Source: Caryophanales bacterium (GTDB lineage: Bacteria; Bacillota; Bacilli; Bacillales; Amphibacillaceae). Taken from it: DNA of 59,202 nucleotides. The stretch covers positions 1 through 59,202 of the forward strand of contig JARIBO010000014.1 of NCBI GenBank assembly GCA_029257405.1, in the 5' to 3' direction. Shown here in pieces: positions 24,268-35,208 of the stretch (position 1 is the first letter of the stretch; each line of letters starts with the position of its first letter). Under the pieces are notes generated by a model, which was not told the origin of the DNA, searched no databases, and saw only the letters and a list, made by a program, of their open reading frames with translations. The translations under genes were made by a program, and so were the position numbers.

Positions 24268-24945
24268 ATGAATTCGCGCAATAATTTCTTTATTATTCTA
24301 AGTATACTTTTTTTCGCTTTATTTGCAGGAGTCGTATATATTACTTCAGGTAGTTTAGGCGAGTCAGTTGATAACTCAATCGCAAATTGGGCAGATCAAC
24401 AATCTGCTTCATTCTTTACAAAATTGATTGCTATCGCATCAATGATAGGGTCAAGTGAAGTTGTTTTACTCGTAACTGTTTTAATCGGACTTTATTTTAT
24501 TGTGAAACAAAATTGGCATCATTTTTATTTTTTCTTTGTATTATCTGTTGGTGGCGTTATTTTAAATTTGGGCTTAAAAATGCTTATCCAACGTGCACGT
24601 CCAGGTGACGATGCGAAATTTATTGAAGTATTTAATTATACATTTGAATTGCAATCATATAGCTTCCCAAGTGGACACGCGATGCGTGCTTCAATCCTAT
24701 TTATATTTTTAGTATACTTAGCAATCTACACATTAAAGAACAAAATGCTTCAAGTTATTTTAACAATTGTCTATCTAGGACTACTTATTTCAGTGGCATT
24801 AAGTCGTGTGATGTTAGATGCACACTTTGCTACAGATGTTATCGGAGCAATCGTTGTTTCAATCGCTTGGTTTTTCTTATGTTTATACATATTTTATAAA
24901 CCAGAACGCGCGTCATTTAATATGTATCAAAAATTTAATACTTAA
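24268..24945 (+). CDS. PAP2-superfamily phosphatase (membrane)
   Basis: 225 aa from ATG 24268 (AAGGATG about 12 bases upstream; a GTG at 24256 is an alternative). An N-terminal hydrophobic segment is followed by five more. The three PAP2 signature motifs are in order: KMLIQRARP, SYSFPSGHAMRA and SRVMLDAHFATDVIGA, with the histidines in motifs two and three as catalytic residues. Enzymes of this kind dephosphorylate lipid phosphates such as undecaprenyl diphosphate or phosphatidylglycerol phosphate. The particular lipid cannot be told here. Confidence 0.9.
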   Translation: MNSRNNFFIILSILFFALFAGVVYITSGSLGESVDNSIANWADQQSASFFTKLIAIASMIGSSEVVLLVTVLIGLYFIVKQNWHHFYFFFVLSVGGVILNLGLKMLIQRARPGDDAKFIEVFNYTFELQSYSFPSGHAMRASILFIFLVYLAIYTLKNKMLQVILTIVYLGLLISVALSRVMLDAHFATDVIGAIVVSIAWFFLCLYIFYKPERASFNMYQKFNT

Positions 24946-24952
24946 TTTTAAC

Positions 24953-24988
24953 AAAAAAAAGAGAACTCATTAAAGTTCTCTTTTTTTG
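24953..24988. terminator. Bidirectional terminator between PAP2 and PfpI genes
   Basis: A-rich tract, AGAGAAC (24960-24966) / GTTCTCT (24975-24981), then T-rich tract. It fits both convergent genes. Confidence 0.85.
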
Positions 24989-24989
24989 T

Positions 24990-25517
24990 TTATTCAGCTA
25001 ATTTATCAACAAAAGCTTTCATATACGGTGGTAAGTCTGGTGGTCTACGGCTTGAAATTAAATGACCATCAACAACGACAGGCTCATCAATCCATGTGGC
25101 ACCGGCATTTGTCATATCATCTTTAATACCAGGTGTACTCGTTACAGTTTTACCTTTTAAAATATCTGCTGAAATAAGAACCCAACCAGCATGACAAATT
25201 TGTCCAATGATTTTTTCTGATTTATCCATTTCTTGAATATACTGGAGAACTTGTGGATACCTTCTCAGTTGATCAGGTGCCCAGCCTCCTGGGACTAAAA
25301 TTCCATCGTAATTGCTTGCAGCAGCTTGTAGATCCTTAAAGCCAAAGTCAGATACAGCAGGTACGCCGTACTTCCCAATATATGTTTCTTTAGCGCGAGG
25401 TCCGATTAAATGAACAGTCGCACCTTCTTCGCGTAAACGTAAAATCGGATACCAAAGCTCAAGATCTTCAAATTCATGATCAACAAGTGCAATGACTCTT
25501 TTATTTGCTAAACGCAT
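24990..25517 (-). CDS. DJ-1/PfpI-family protein
   Basis: 175 aa. The nucleophile elbow is QICHAGWVL with Cys108, and the conserved acidic residue lies in DHEFEDLEL (about residue 17); GILVPGGWAPD is the other family loop. Family members act as deglycases, proteases or chaperones in stress; no firm choice is possible. The ATG at 25517 has GGAGGGA properly spaced, whereas the in-frame ATG at 25532 overlaps that ribosome site. Confidence 0.9.
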   Translation of the reverse strand: MRLANKRVIALVDHEFEDLELWYPILRLREEGATVHLIGPRAKETYIGKYGVPAVSDFGFKDLQAAASNYDGILVPGGWAPDQLRRYPQVLQYIQEMDKSEKIIGQICHAGWVLISADILKGKTVTSTPGIKDDMTNAGATWIDEPVVVDGHLISSRRPPDLPPYMKAFVDKLAE

Positions 25518-25663
25518 AATATATCCCTCCATAAACAGTTCTTAATCTCTAGTGTAACAGATGACTAGGCAAGTGGTCGAATCATGCAATTTAGCGTGTT
25601 TATTGCAGTCGCAAGATTAAAACGTTATTATAAAGTTAGTAGTGAAATTTGAGGAGGAATAAA

Positions 25664-26647
25664 ATGTCTGAAAAAATTAAAGTTGGTATTTTAGGATATG
25701 GTAATTTAGGTCGTGGTGCTGAACTTGCTATAAGTGAACAACCTGACATGGAGCTTGTCGCAATATTCTCACGTCGTGGACCAGTTGAAACGGTTGGTAA
25801 AAACGTTAAAAGTTTACATATTGATGACGCAACGGATTATGTAGATAAAATAGATGTCATGATTTTATGTGGTGGGTCAGCAACAGACTTACCTGAACAA
25901 ACACCTGCATTTGCGAGACTATTCAATACGGTTGATAGTTATGATACGCATGCGCTTATTCCTGAATATTTTGAATCAGTAGATAAAGTGTCACAAGCAA
26001 GTGGAAAATTAAATATCATCTCAGTTGGCTGGGATCCAGGTCTTTTTGCAATTAACCGTGTGATGTCAGAAGCTGTTTTATACAAGGGTAAGACCTATAC
26101 ATTTTGGGGTAAAGGTTTAAGTCAAGGACACTCAGACGCTGTTCGTCGTGTTGAAGGGGTTAAAGCAGGTGTTCAATATACACTCCCGTCAGATGAAGCA
26201 ATGGATGAAGTAAGAAGTGGCGAAAATCCAGATATTTCAAAAAGTGATGGTCATAAACGTGAATGTTATGTCGTTTTAGAAGAGGATGCGGATCCAAAGG
26301 TAGTTGAAAAAACAATAAAAACAATGCCAAACTACTTTGATGAATATGATACGACTGTCCATTTTATAACAGAAGAAGAACTTGAACGTGATCATAATAA
26401 AATGCCGCATGGTGGTTTTGTCATTCATAGTGGACAAACAGGAACAGAAAATAATAATCAAATCATCGAGTATAGCTTAAAACTAGATAGTAACCCTGAA
26501 TTTACAGCAAGTGTACTTGTTGCATATGCCCGTGCTGCGCACCGTTTGAGTAAAGAAGGGCAAAAAGGTGCCAAAACAGTTTACGATATTGGACCAGGCT
26601 ACATTCATCCAAAAAGTCCTGCAGAACTTAGAAAAGGATATTTGTAA
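25664..26647 (+). CDS. ddh: meso-Diaminopimelate D-dehydrogenase
   Basis: 327-aa NADPH enzyme that makes meso-diaminopimelate directly from tetrahydrodipicolinate and ammonia in the lysine/cell-wall pathway. KVGILGYGNLGRGAELAI is the N-terminal cofactor fold; SVGWDPGLFAINRVM, FWGKGLSQGHSDAVRRVEGV and the HGGFVIHSG stretch are highly typical of Ddh. GAGGAGG fixes the ATG at 25664; the reading from 25649 covers the ribosome site. It stands alone, with its own terminator. Confidence 0.93.
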   Translation: MSEKIKVGILGYGNLGRGAELAISEQPDMELVAIFSRRGPVETVGKNVKSLHIDDATDYVDKIDVMILCGGSATDLPEQTPAFARLFNTVDSYDTHALIPEYFESVDKVSQASGKLNIISVGWDPGLFAINRVMSEAVLYKGKTYTFWGKGLSQGHSDAVRRVEGVKAGVQYTLPSDEAMDEVRSGENPDISKSDGHKRECYVVLEEDADPKVVEKTIKTMPNYFDEYDTTVHFITEEELERDHNKMPHGGFVIHSGQTGTENNNQIIEYSLKLDSNPEFTASVLVAYARAAHRLSKEGQKGAKTVYDIGPGYIHPKSPAELRKGYL

Positions 26648-26656
26648 AATTGATTC

Positions 26657-26695
26657 GAACTTGTCTCAGAATTTCTGAGATAAGTTCTTTTTTTT
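26657..26695 (+). terminator. Intrinsic terminator after ddh
   Basis: GAACTTGTCTCAGAA (26657-26671) / TTCTGAGATAAGTTC (26673-26687), one mismatch, followed by eight T. Confidence 0.88.
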
Positions 26696-26794
26696 ACATT
26701 TTAAAAATGTTTTTTTAATTTACTTAACCAGCATCGTATCATATACCCACTTACATAATTACCCATTTAAAGTAAATTTAATTCTCAAAATAGT

Positions 26795-26823
26795 TTGACA
26801 ATTAAAAACATGTATTGTATATT
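26795..26823 (+). promoter_or_regulatory. Sigma-A promoter of the met operon
   Basis: Consensus TTGACA (26795-26800), 17-base spacer, TATATT (26818-26823), 30 bases upstream of the SAM riboswitch. Confidence 0.88.
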
Positions 26824-26853
26824 ATTAATCATAACTTAATAACCGATTCAAAA

Positions 26854-26961
26854 CTCTTATCAAGAGAGGTGGAGGGACTGGCCCTTTGAAGCCTCGGCAA
26901 CAGACTAATTTTAGTACTGTGCCAATTCCAGCAAGCTATTACGTTTGATAGATAAGAAGAG
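26854..26961 (+). promoter_or_regulatory. SAM-I riboswitch (S-box)
   Basis: Typical S-box landmarks: CTCTTATCAAGAGAGGTGGA at the start, GGGACTGGCCCTTTGAAGCC, CGGCAACAG, GTGCCAATTCCAGCAA and a 3' closing strand GATAAGAAGAG. It precedes a methionine operon, its usual target. The 3' strand of P1 (26948-26961) is exactly complementary to 26980-26993 in the terminator, which gives the ligand-dependent terminator/antiterminator switch. Confidence 0.96.
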
Positions 26962-26978
26962 AATTTTACATTTGACAA

Positions 26979-27016
26979 CCTCTTCTTATCTATATGCAGA
27001 TAAGAAGAGGTTTTTT
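26979..27016 (+). terminator. SAM-riboswitch terminator
   Basis: 13-bp stem CCTCTTCTTATCT (26979-26991) / AGATAAGAAGAGG (26998-27010), six-base loop, then TTTTTT. It competes with the antiterminator formed with 26948-26961. Confidence 0.92.
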
Positions 27017-27061
27017 ATTGTGATTTAGCTCTTCAATCTATTAAAAAATAGGAGGGGTAAA

Positions 27062-28174
27062 ATGTCGAATGAATACAAACAGGAAACATCACTCGTTCAA
27101 ATTGGAAACGAACGTGACGAAATTAATCAAGCAGTCAGTACACCAATCTATTTATCCACAGCTTACCGCCACCAAGAAATTGGTCAAACAGAAGGTTATG
27201 ATTACATTCGGTCAGGTAATCCAACGCGCGACGTACTTGAACGTCATGTCGCTTTATTAGAAAAAGGTGACCAAGCATTTGCTTGCAGTTCTGGTATGGC
27301 TGCGATTCAACTTATCTTCGCAAAGTTTAAAGTTGGTAGTAATTTTATTATTTCGCGTGACGTGTATGGGGGATCATATCGTTTGTTTGAAAATTTCAAA
27401 GAAAAATATAATTTCTCGTTTACTTACTGGGACGAAAAGACAGATTTAACAAGTTTAATTACGGCAGATACAGTCGCAATATTTATCGAAACACCAACAA
27501 ATCCCTTAATGAATGTGGTTAATTTAGAAAGTATTTCACAAGTAGCTAAAGCAAACAATCTTTTGTTTATTGTCGATAGTACACTATTTACACCGTATTT
27601 TATTAGGCCAATCGAGTCAGGCGCTGACATTGTGATTCATAGTGCGACAAAGTATTTAGGTGGGCATAATGATTTACTTGCAGGACTTGTGATTACAAAA
27701 GGTGAGAGTTTGAGTGAAGAATATGCATTTTTACATAACTCAATTGGTTCAACCTTAGCGCCTTTTGATTGTTATAACTTAATCAGGGGCATGAAGACAC
27801 TGGCACTTCGGATGGAAAAACATTTAGACAACGCGAGACACGTTGTCGACTATTTACAATCAGAAAGTGAAGTAACAAAAGTCTATTTCCCAGGTAATAC
27901 AGGGATGGTTAGTTTTGAAATAAAAGACGCTTCAGATGTGCCAGACTTCTTAAAAAGTTTAAAACTCATTAGTTTTGCTGAAAGTTTAGGTGGAGTTGAA
28001 AGTTTTATTACGTATCCAATTACGCAAACACATATGGATATTCCAGAAGAAGTGAGAATTTCCTATGGGTTAACAGACAGATTACTGCGAATATCTGTAG
28101 GAATTGAACATGCTGATGACATTATTGCTGATTTTGAGCAAGCGTTTAAACGTCTCAGAGAAAGGGTTGGTTAA
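27062..28174 (+). CDS. metI: Cystathionine gamma-synthase / O-acetylhomoserine thiolyase type PLP enzyme
   Basis: 370-aa enzyme of the Cys/Met metabolism PLP family that joins an activated homoserine to cysteine (or sulfide) in methionine synthesis. YDYIRSGNPTRDVLERHVA and ACSSGMAAIQL are family motifs and Lys197 in HSATKYLGGHNDLL binds pyridoxal phosphate; LGGVESFITYP and RISVGIEHADD follow. GGAGGGG precedes the ATG. First gene behind the SAM riboswitch. The usual partner metC (cystathionine beta-lyase) is not in this operon, so direct sulfhydrylation or an unlinked lyase is implied. Confidence 0.92.
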   Translation: MSNEYKQETSLVQIGNERDEINQAVSTPIYLSTAYRHQEIGQTEGYDYIRSGNPTRDVLERHVALLEKGDQAFACSSGMAAIQLIFAKFKVGSNFIISRDVYGGSYRLFENFKEKYNFSFTYWDEKTDLTSLITADTVAIFIETPTNPLMNVVNLESISQVAKANNLLFIVDSTLFTPYFIRPIESGADIVIHSATKYLGGHNDLLAGLVITKGESLSEEYAFLHNSIGSTLAPFDCYNLIRGMKTLALRMEKHLDNARHVVDYLQSESEVTKVYFPGNTGMVSFEIKDASDVPDFLKSLKLISFAESLGGVESFITYPITQTHMDIPEEVRISYGLTDRLLRISVGIEHADDIIADFEQAFKRLRERVG

Positions 28175-28175
28175 C

Positions 28176-30020
28176 TTGAGCTTTTTAGAGCGTATTAAAA
28201 AACAAGTATTAGTGGCGGATGGAGCAATGGGTTCAATGCTTTATTCACACGGTGTTGATCGAAGTTTTGAAGAGTTGAATTTAACAGAACCCGATCAAAT
28301 TCGGAGCATTCACGAAACATATATTGCTGCTGGAGCAGATGTGATTCAAACAAACTCCTATGGTGCAAACTATGTCAAGCTTGCGCGTTATGGGTTAGAA
28401 GAGCAAGTTAAAAAAATTAATACAGCAAGTGTTCGATTAGCAAAAGAAGCGAGTAAAAACCGAGCATTTGTATTAGGAAACATTGGTGGGATTCACGGGG
28501 CTCATAAGCAGCTCGCTTCAGAAGAAGAGGTCAAACGCAGTTTCAGAGAACAGCTATATTGCTTACTTCTTGAAGGTGTTGACGGGATTTTACTTGAGAC
28601 CTATTACAATTTCGAAGAGTTAACGTCCGTTGTAAAAATTGCCCGAGAAGAAACGGATTTACCCATCATTGCTAACGTCACATTACATGAACCGGGTATT
28701 TTAGAAAATGGCTTATTTATCGCAGATGCATTTACAGAATTACGTAATCTTGGCGCAAATGTAACGGGGATAAATTGCCAAATGGGTCCTTCACAAATTG
28801 TCACGTCACTTGAATCGGTACCAATAAATGAAGATACATTTTTAGCAGCTTATCCAAATGCGAGTCTTCCGTCATATAACGACGGTATTTTAACTTACGA
28901 AAACGCACCAGAATATTTTGAAGCAAGTGCAAAAGAATTACGTGATCAAGGTGTTCGGTTAATCGGTGGGTGTTGCGGAACGACACCTGAGCATATTCGG
29001 TCAATTGCAAAAGGTGTTTCAGGACTCGCTCCCGTAACAGAAAAAGAAGTAATAGAAATTCCTCGTTATGAAATTAAAGAAAGTAAAAAAAGTGGTAAAG
29101 AAACACTTGCTGAAAAAGCAAAGAAAAAAAGAACGCTAATCGTTGAGTTAGGTGCACCCAAGCATCTTGATATTAGTGAATATTTAAAAGGTGCTAAAGC
29201 GTTAAAAGAAGCTGGAATTGATGCCTTAACACTAGCAGATAATTCACTTGCCTCTCCGCGAATTGATAACTTAGCGATGGCAACAATTGTTAAAGAAAGG
29301 CTTGGTATTGAACCACTCGTTCATTTAACCTGTCGTGATCGTAACTTAATCGGTATGCAGTCCCATTTACTAGGCCTTCATACCTTAGGAATTACTGAAT
29401 TACTTGCAATAACGGGGGATCCAACCAAAATTGGTGATTTTCCAGGAGCATCATCAGTCTTTGATGTCAATTCATTTAAATTACTTGAACTTATTCAAAA
29501 AGGAAATACAGGGTTATCTTTTGCAGGGCAATCACTGAGAGAAAAAACGAACTTTAATGTTGCCTGTGCTTTAGATCCAAATGTTCTTCATTTAGATAAA
29601 GCAGTGAGACGTTTAGAAAAGAAAATTAAGCATGGCGCAAATTTCGTTATGACTCAGCCAATCTATAGTAAAGAAAAAATTATTGAACTAAAAGAAGCGA
29701 CAAAACACTTAGATATTCCAATTTTTGTAGGGATTATGCCTATTACTTCAACCAAAAATGCGGAATTCTTACACAATGAAGTACCAGGGATCACATTAAC
29801 AAATGATGTGAGGGCACGCATGAAAGAAGCAGGGAGTGACCGAAAGAAAGCAGAAAAGGTCAGTCTAGCAATGTCGCGTGAACTCGTAGAAACTGCAGCC
29901 GAACATTTCAATGGTATTTACTTAATTACACCATTTATGCGTTATGGGATGATTATTAAATTATTAGAAGATATTAAAAAATATGATTTGCTAACAAACA
30001 AGGAGGAAATATTAACATGA
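28176..30020 (+). CDS. Bifunctional homocysteine S-methyltransferase / methylenetetrahydrofolate reductase
   Basis: 614 aa from the TTG at 28176, one base after the metI stop and with AAAGGG upstream. The N-terminal half is a zinc homocysteine methyltransferase ([14 protein letters not shown]; Cys in GINCQMGP and the pair in [11 protein letters not shown]). After a Lys-rich linker (about residues 290-315) comes a methylenetetrahydrofolate reductase domain ([35 protein letters not shown]). The arrangement equals YitJ of Bacillus and the staphylococcal MetF. It supplies methyl-THF and may use other methyl donors for homocysteine. Confidence 0.92.
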   Translation: MSFLERIKKQVLVADGAMGSMLYSHGVDRSFEELNLTEPDQIRSIHETYIAAGADVIQTNSYGANYVKLARYGLEEQVKKINTASVRLAKEASKNRAFVLGNIGGIHGAHKQLASEEEVKRSFREQLYCLLLEGVDGILLETYYNFEELTSVVKIAREETDLPIIANVTLHEPGILENGLFIADAFTELRNLGANVTGINCQMGPSQIVTSLESVPINEDTFLAAYPNASLPSYNDGILTYENAPEYFEASAKELRDQGVRLIGGCCGTTPEHIRSIAKGVSGLAPVTEKEVIEIPRYEIKESKKSGKETLAEKAKKKRTLIVELGAPKHLDISEYLKGAKALKEAGIDALTLADNSLASPRIDNLAMATIVKERLGIEPLVHLTCRDRNLIGMQSHLLGLHTLGITELLAITGDPTKIGDFPGASSVFDVNSFKLLELIQKGNTGLSFAGQSLREKTNFNVACALDPNVLHLDKAVRRLEKKIKHGANFVMTQPIYSKEKIIELKEATKHLDIPIFVGIMPITSTKNAEFLHNEVPGITLTNDVRARMKEAGSDRKKAEKVSLAMSRELVETAAEHFNGIYLITPFMRYGMIIKLLEDIKKYDLLTNKEEILT

Positions 30021-32302
30021 CAAACATTAAAAGTTCAAATTTAGGGTATCCAAGAATTGGTGAAAAGCGTGAGTGGAAAAGAGCGCTTGAAAGTTTTTGG
30101 AAAGGTGATTTAACAGAAGAAGAATTACTTGAAAAAACAACAGAAATTAGATTGGATAATTTACAAAAGCAAAAAGATTTAGGAATTGATCTCATTCCAG
30201 TTGGCGAGTTTTCATTATATGATCATATTTTAGACGTCTCAGCGAGCTTTGGAATTATTCCAAAAAGATATAATTATGATGGCGGGGAAGTTGATATTAA
30301 TACGTATTATGAACTTGTCCGTGGAAGTGATGACGCAATTGCATCAGAAATGACAAAGTGGTTTAACACAAATTATCATTATATCGTTCCTGAGTTAAAT
30401 GAACAAAAACCAGCATTAAAAATAAACCGCGCATTAAAGTATTATAATGAAGCAAAAGAAAAATTAGGTATAAATGGTAAGCCAGTGATTGTTGGACCAG
30501 TTACTTACGTGAGTTTAGCAAAAGGCTACGAAGAAACGGAATTTGAAAAAATTGTTGACGAGTTTACGCCTCTTTATGTTCAAATTTTAAAAGAGTTAGC
30601 AGAAGCAGGCGCAACGTGGGTTCAAATAGATGAACCAATCTTTTCAAGCGATGTAAGTGAAGAAGTTGTCGCTGTTGCTGAAAAAGTATACGAAACAATT
30701 GCCCGTGAAGTGCCAGAAATTAAAGTTATTTTCCAAACGTATTTCGAAAAGCTTTTCCATTATGAGCGTCTATCACAGTTACCAGTAGCAGCTCTCGGGA
30801 TTGACTTTGTTCACGGTGAATCGCTTGAAGTATTACAAGAGCATGGATTCCCAGAAGATAAATACTTAGCAGCAGGTGTAGTTGATGGTAGAAACGTTTG
30901 GCGTGCTGATTTACAAGAAAAGTCGAGCTTAATTGCGACATTACGTAAATTTGTAAAAGATGACAAACTCATCATTCAGCCTTCATCATCACTCTTACAT
31001 GTACCTGTAACGAAAAAGCACGAAACTAAAATTGATCCTGTCATATTAGGTGGTCTATCATTTGCTGATGAAAAGTTAGCTGAAATAAATATTTTAACAA
31101 ATAAAGCAAAGGCAACTGATGAAAAAACAAACGAAGCGATTACTAACTCAACAGAGGCGCTGGAAAGCTTAAAGAAAAAATACCGTTCAAATGAATCAGT
31201 CGCAGTTGAAATCAGTAAGTTAACAGCTGAAGATGCAGAGCGTGATGTTCATTTTAAAGAACGCCTAAAGCTTCAGAAAAAATCGCTTGATCTCCCAGTC
31301 TTACCAACAACAACAATCGGGAGTTTACCGCAAACAAAAGAAGTGAGACAAACGCGTTCAAAATGGCGTCGTAATGAAATTACTGATCGTGAGTATGAGA
31401 CGTTTGTTAATAACCAAATTTCTAAGTGGATTAAAATTCAAGAAGATTTAGATATTGATGTGTTAGTCCATGGTGAATTTGAAAGAAATGACATGGTTGA
31501 ATATTTCGGTGAAAAATTTAATGGATTTTTAGTAACTGAATTCGGTTGGGTTCAGTCATATGGGTCACGTTGTGTTAAACCGCCCCTTATCTTTGGTGAC
31601 GTTGATTGGACAGAGCCAATTACCGTAAAAGAAAGTGTTTATGCTCAGTCACTTACAGACCGTCATGTAAAGGGAATGTTAACAGGACCTGTTACGATCT
31701 TGAACTGGTCATTCGTTCATGACGCAACACCGCGCACAGAAATTATGAAGCAAATTGCACTTGCGCTCCGTAAAGAAATTGAAGCACTGGAAGAAGCGGG
31801 TATTCAAATCATTCAAGTGGATGAACCAGCATTAAGAGAAGGTCTACCACTAGATAAAGCAAAATGGGACGCATATTTAGATGCTGCCGCTTACGCGTTT
31901 AGATTAGCAACAGCGTCGGTTCAAGCAAAGACGCAAATTCATACGCACATGTGCTATTCGAATTTCGAAGATATCTTCCCATGCATTGACGCATTAGATG
32001 CTGATGTTATCTCAATTGAAACATCGCGTAGTCACGGAGAGTTAGTAAGCACATTTGAAGAAAATACTTATGAAAAAGAAATCGGTCTAGGTGTTTATGA
32101 CATTCATAGCCCGCGTGTTCCGGCGATTGAAGAAATCAAAGAAAATATTGATCGTGCGCTACAAACGATTACACCAGAAAACTTCTGGGTTAACCCAGAC
32201 TGTGGACTTAAAACAAGAAACGAACAACAAACAATTGACGCACTAAAAGTCATGGTTGAAGCAGCAAAGTCAGCTCGGGAAAAAATCACAATTAAACAGT
32301 AG
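30017..32302 (+). CDS. metE: Cobalamin-independent methionine synthase
   Basis: 761 aa, full length for the family. It transfers a methyl group from 5-methyl-tetrahydropteroyl-tri-glutamate to homocysteine. The N-terminal half starts [19 protein letters not shown]; the C-terminal half has [49 protein letters not shown] and NPDCGLKTR, which hold the zinc-binding His and Cys residues. The start overlaps the previous stop by four bases (ATGA) with AGGAGG upstream, so it is coupled to the reductase. End of the SAM-controlled operon. Confidence 0.96.
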   Translation: MTNIKSSNLGYPRIGEKREWKRALESFWKGDLTEEELLEKTTEIRLDNLQKQKDLGIDLIPVGEFSLYDHILDVSASFGIIPKRYNYDGGEVDINTYYELVRGSDDAIASEMTKWFNTNYHYIVPELNEQKPALKINRALKYYNEAKEKLGINGKPVIVGPVTYVSLAKGYEETEFEKIVDEFTPLYVQILKELAEAGATWVQIDEPIFSSDVSEEVVAVAEKVYETIAREVPEIKVIFQTYFEKLFHYERLSQLPVAALGIDFVHGESLEVLQEHGFPEDKYLAAGVVDGRNVWRADLQEKSSLIATLRKFVKDDKLIIQPSSSLLHVPVTKKHETKIDPVILGGLSFADEKLAEINILTNKAKATDEKTNEAITNSTEALESLKKKYRSNESVAVEISKLTAEDAERDVHFKERLKLQKKSLDLPVLPTTTIGSLPQTKEVRQTRSKWRRNEITDREYETFVNNQISKWIKIQEDLDIDVLVHGEFERNDMVEYFGEKFNGFLVTEFGWVQSYGSRCVKPPLIFGDVDWTEPITVKESVYAQSLTDRHVKGMLTGPVTILNWSFVHDATPRTEIMKQIALALRKEIEALEEAGIQIIQVDEPALREGLPLDKAKWDAYLDAAAYAFRLATASVQAKTQIHTHMCYSNFEDIFPCIDALDADVISIETSRSHGELVSTFEENTYEKEIGLGVYDIHSPRVPAIEEIKENIDRALQTITPENFWVNPDCGLKTRNEQQTIDALKVMVEAAKSAREKITIKQ

Positions 32303-32307
32303 ATTAT

Positions 32308-32345
32308 AAAGGCTTGTCTCAATTTAATGAGGCAAGCCTTTTCTA
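32308..32345 (+). terminator. Terminator of the met operon
   Basis: AAGGCTTGTCTC (32309-32320) / GAGGCAAGCCTT (32329-32340) followed by a short T-rich tract. Confidence 0.85.
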
Positions 32346-32363
32346 ACCTCAATAATTAAGCGC

Positions 32364-32391
32364 TTACAAAATAATTTTGATATGATATAAT
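32364..32391 (+). promoter_or_regulatory. Promoter of the EGGLGA-repeat gene
   Basis: TTACAA (32364-32369), 16-base spacer and TATAAT (32386-32391), followed by an AT dinucleotide-like stretch and then the ribosome site GGAAAGGGGTGG. Confidence 0.65.
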
Positions 32392-32429
32392 ATATAATAT
32401 ATAATATATATGGAAAGGGGTGGATTAAA

Positions 32430-32669
32430 ATGACTGAACAAAAATTGCTGGCAATTGAATTAGATAAGAAAAAAGAAAAACGTACTTTAGAAATATCACG
32501 CATGATTAGTGAAGGTGGGTTAGGTGCCTATTATTATTACGATTATCCACGTAAATCCTCGCCCAGAAAAGAAACGAGATCAGAAGAAATTTCAAGGATG
32601 ATTGAAGAAGGCGGACTTGGCGCTTATAAGTACTATAATGAAAAAACAATAGATAATTTTGAAGAGTGA
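32430..32669 (+). CDS. Small protein with two EISRMI-EGGLGAYxYY repeats
   Basis: 79 aa, soluble, very charged. The motif EISRMISEGGLGAYYYY (residues about 24-40) is repeated as EISRMIEEGGLGAYKYY (about 55-71), separated by a basic linker rich in Ser, Pro and Lys. No membrane segment or cofactor motif. I do not recognise a named family. It has its own promoter, a strong GGAAAGGGGTGG ribosome site and its own terminator, so it is an independent gene. The repeats suggest a binding motif for a partner, perhaps a peptide-docking role; this is a guess. Confidence 0.8.
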   Translation: MTEQKLLAIELDKKKEKRTLEISRMISEGGLGAYYYYDYPRKSSPRKETRSEEISRMIEEGGLGAYKYYNEKTIDNFEE

Positions 32670-32676
32670 AGGAAAT

Positions 32677-32717
32677 AAAAGTGCGAGAAAAAATTACATT
32701 TCTCGCACTTTTTCTTT
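32677..32717 (+). terminator. Terminator after the repeat-protein gene
   Basis: AAAAGTGCGAGAAA (32677-32690) pairs with TTTCTCGCACTTTT, then T-rich run. Confidence 0.9.
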
Positions 32718-32887
32718 TTGGTTTTTTTAAAACACGCTACTTGATAACGATTACAAAAAAAGTTTGATTAAAATTCACAGAAACGTCACTTCTATTATTA
32801 ATCCTATCTTGTATAATATGAGAGATGCTTCATTTGGAGTTTGTACAAAATAATATCACTAGTAATCAATTAAAGTTTTATATTAAA

Positions 32888-32916
32888 TTGACATTGAACA
32901 AGTGCTATTGTACAAT
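32888..32916 (+). promoter_or_regulatory. Sigma-A promoter of the atp operon
   Basis: TTGACA (32888-32893), 17-base spacer, TACAAT (32911-32916). It lies about 150 bases before atpI; the leader between holds an inverted repeat GTTTTCT/AGAAAAC. A second -10-like TATAAT occurs near 32813 without a good -35. Confidence 0.8.
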
Positions 32917-33068
32917 TCAACGTGGAGTAATTATTACTTTATAATGCGTTTTCTCATGGATAAACTAATAAAAAGATTAGAAAACACATACTATTAAAGT
33001 CGACTGGGCAAATGATTAAAAGTACATAAGCAATAAAACTTTAAAACTGCCAAGAAAGTGAGCATCCT

Positions 33069-33449
33069 ATGTCAAGCCATAAAACGATCTTTAAGCGTCA
33101 AAGGAAATGGATGTTATATCTTATATCTATAATTTTAGTATTAGCAGGTATTAGTACGTATACGAAATACCAGCCAATTTTTTATGGACTTTTACTAGGT
33201 ATATTGATAGGCTTTTATAATGTCTGGTTCTTACAAAAAAAGATAAGCACATTTTCTGAAACAATTATGGATTCAGACAATAAGCGACAAGGTCTAGGTA
33301 TGATTTCACGTTTTGCAGCAGTTATATTAGGAACGCTTATTGCCGTAAAGTTTGACATGTATTTTAATCTAATAGCTTATCTAATTGGATTTTTGATTTT
33401 TTATCCAGTTACGATGATTGATCTTATTGTATTCCAGAGAAAATTGTAA
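33069..33449 (+). CDS. atpI: ATP synthase subunit I
   Basis: 126-aa membrane protein with four hydrophobic segments, placed directly before atpB as in most Bacillota. AtpI is thought to help assembly of the c-ring and to affect Mg2+ supply; it is not part of the mature enzyme. AAAGTGAGC precedes the ATG. The sequence itself is weakly conserved; the call rests on topology and place. Confidence 0.85.
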   Translation: MSSHKTIFKRQRKWMLYLISIILVLAGISTYTKYQPIFYGLLLGILIGFYNVWFLQKKISTFSETIMDSDNKRQGLGMISRFAAVILGTLIAVKFDMYFNLIAYLIGFLIFYPVTMIDLIVFQRKL

Positions 33450-33455
33450 CATTGA

Positions 33456-34546
<1,091 letters not shown>

Positions 34547-34680
34547 ATAGTAATAATAAACACATGGCGTAGATCTTATTTTAATCTGAACTGCGCCATT
34601 ATTTTATGTTAAAAAACTTAAGAGAGCACTCTCCACTGGGTTAAGTACAACTAAATGTTTAAGTGAAAGGAGTGGAATCT
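34547..34680 (+). promoter_or_regulatory. atpE-atpF intercistronic region with hairpin
   Basis: ATGGCG(TA)GAT and ATC...CGCCAT around 34563-34600 can form an imperfect stem-loop. It may protect the abundant atpE message or reduce readthrough into atpF. No T-run follows directly, so it is not a plain terminator. Confidence 0.4.
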
Positions 34681-35208
34681 GTGCATTTATACAGTGATTT
34701 CTTACTAATCGGAGCAGATGTCGGTGGATTACACATCGGTAATATGATCGTTATGATTATCTTCTTCCTACTACTATTAGCTATTTTAAAGAAAGTAGCT
34801 TGGGGTCCACTTATGGACGTTATGGAAGAACGTGAAAATTTTGTAGCAAATGAAATTGAAACTGCAGAGAAAAATCGTAAACAAGCTGAAGTAGCAGCTG
34901 CAGATGCGCAAGCTCAGCTAGACAAAACAAGAGAAGAAGCACAACAAATGATCTCAGAAGCTAAAGATGCAGGTGAGAAACAACAAGCCGACATTATTGA
35001 AGCAGCTAGACAAGAAGCTTCTCGTATTAAAGTAACGGCAACAGAAGATATCCAAAATGAAAAAGAAAAAGCATTACAAGAACTTCAAGCTCAAGTCGCA
35101 TCACTTTCAGTACTTGTTGCAAGTAAAGTAATTGAAAAAGAAATTAGCTTAGAAGATCAAGAAGCATTAATCAATGACTACATTAAAGAAGTAGGCGAAG
35201 GTAAATGA
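34681..35208 (+). CDS. atpF: F1Fo ATP synthase subunit b
   Basis: 175 aa from the GTG at 34681, 8 bases after AAAGGAG; an in-frame GTG at 34663 lies before the ribosome site. One N-terminal membrane helix (IVMIIFFLLLLAILKKV) is followed by a long charged coiled coil that forms the peripheral stalk. The stop overlaps atpH by four bases. Confidence 0.95.
   Translation: MHLYSDFLLIGADVGGLHIGNMIVMIIFFLLLLAILKKVAWGPLMDVMEERENFVANEIETAEKNRKQAEVAAADAQAQLDKTREEAQQMISEAKDAGEKQQADIIEAARQEASRIKVTATEDIQNEKEKALQELQAQVASLSVLVASKVIEKEISLEDQEALINDYIKEVGEGK

Noticed and set aside
32380-32412. ATATATA-type short repeat before the EGGLGA-repeat gene
   Set aside because: Looked like a microsatellite or origin element, but it is explained as an AT-rich promoter/leader stretch and no DnaA-box cluster is present.
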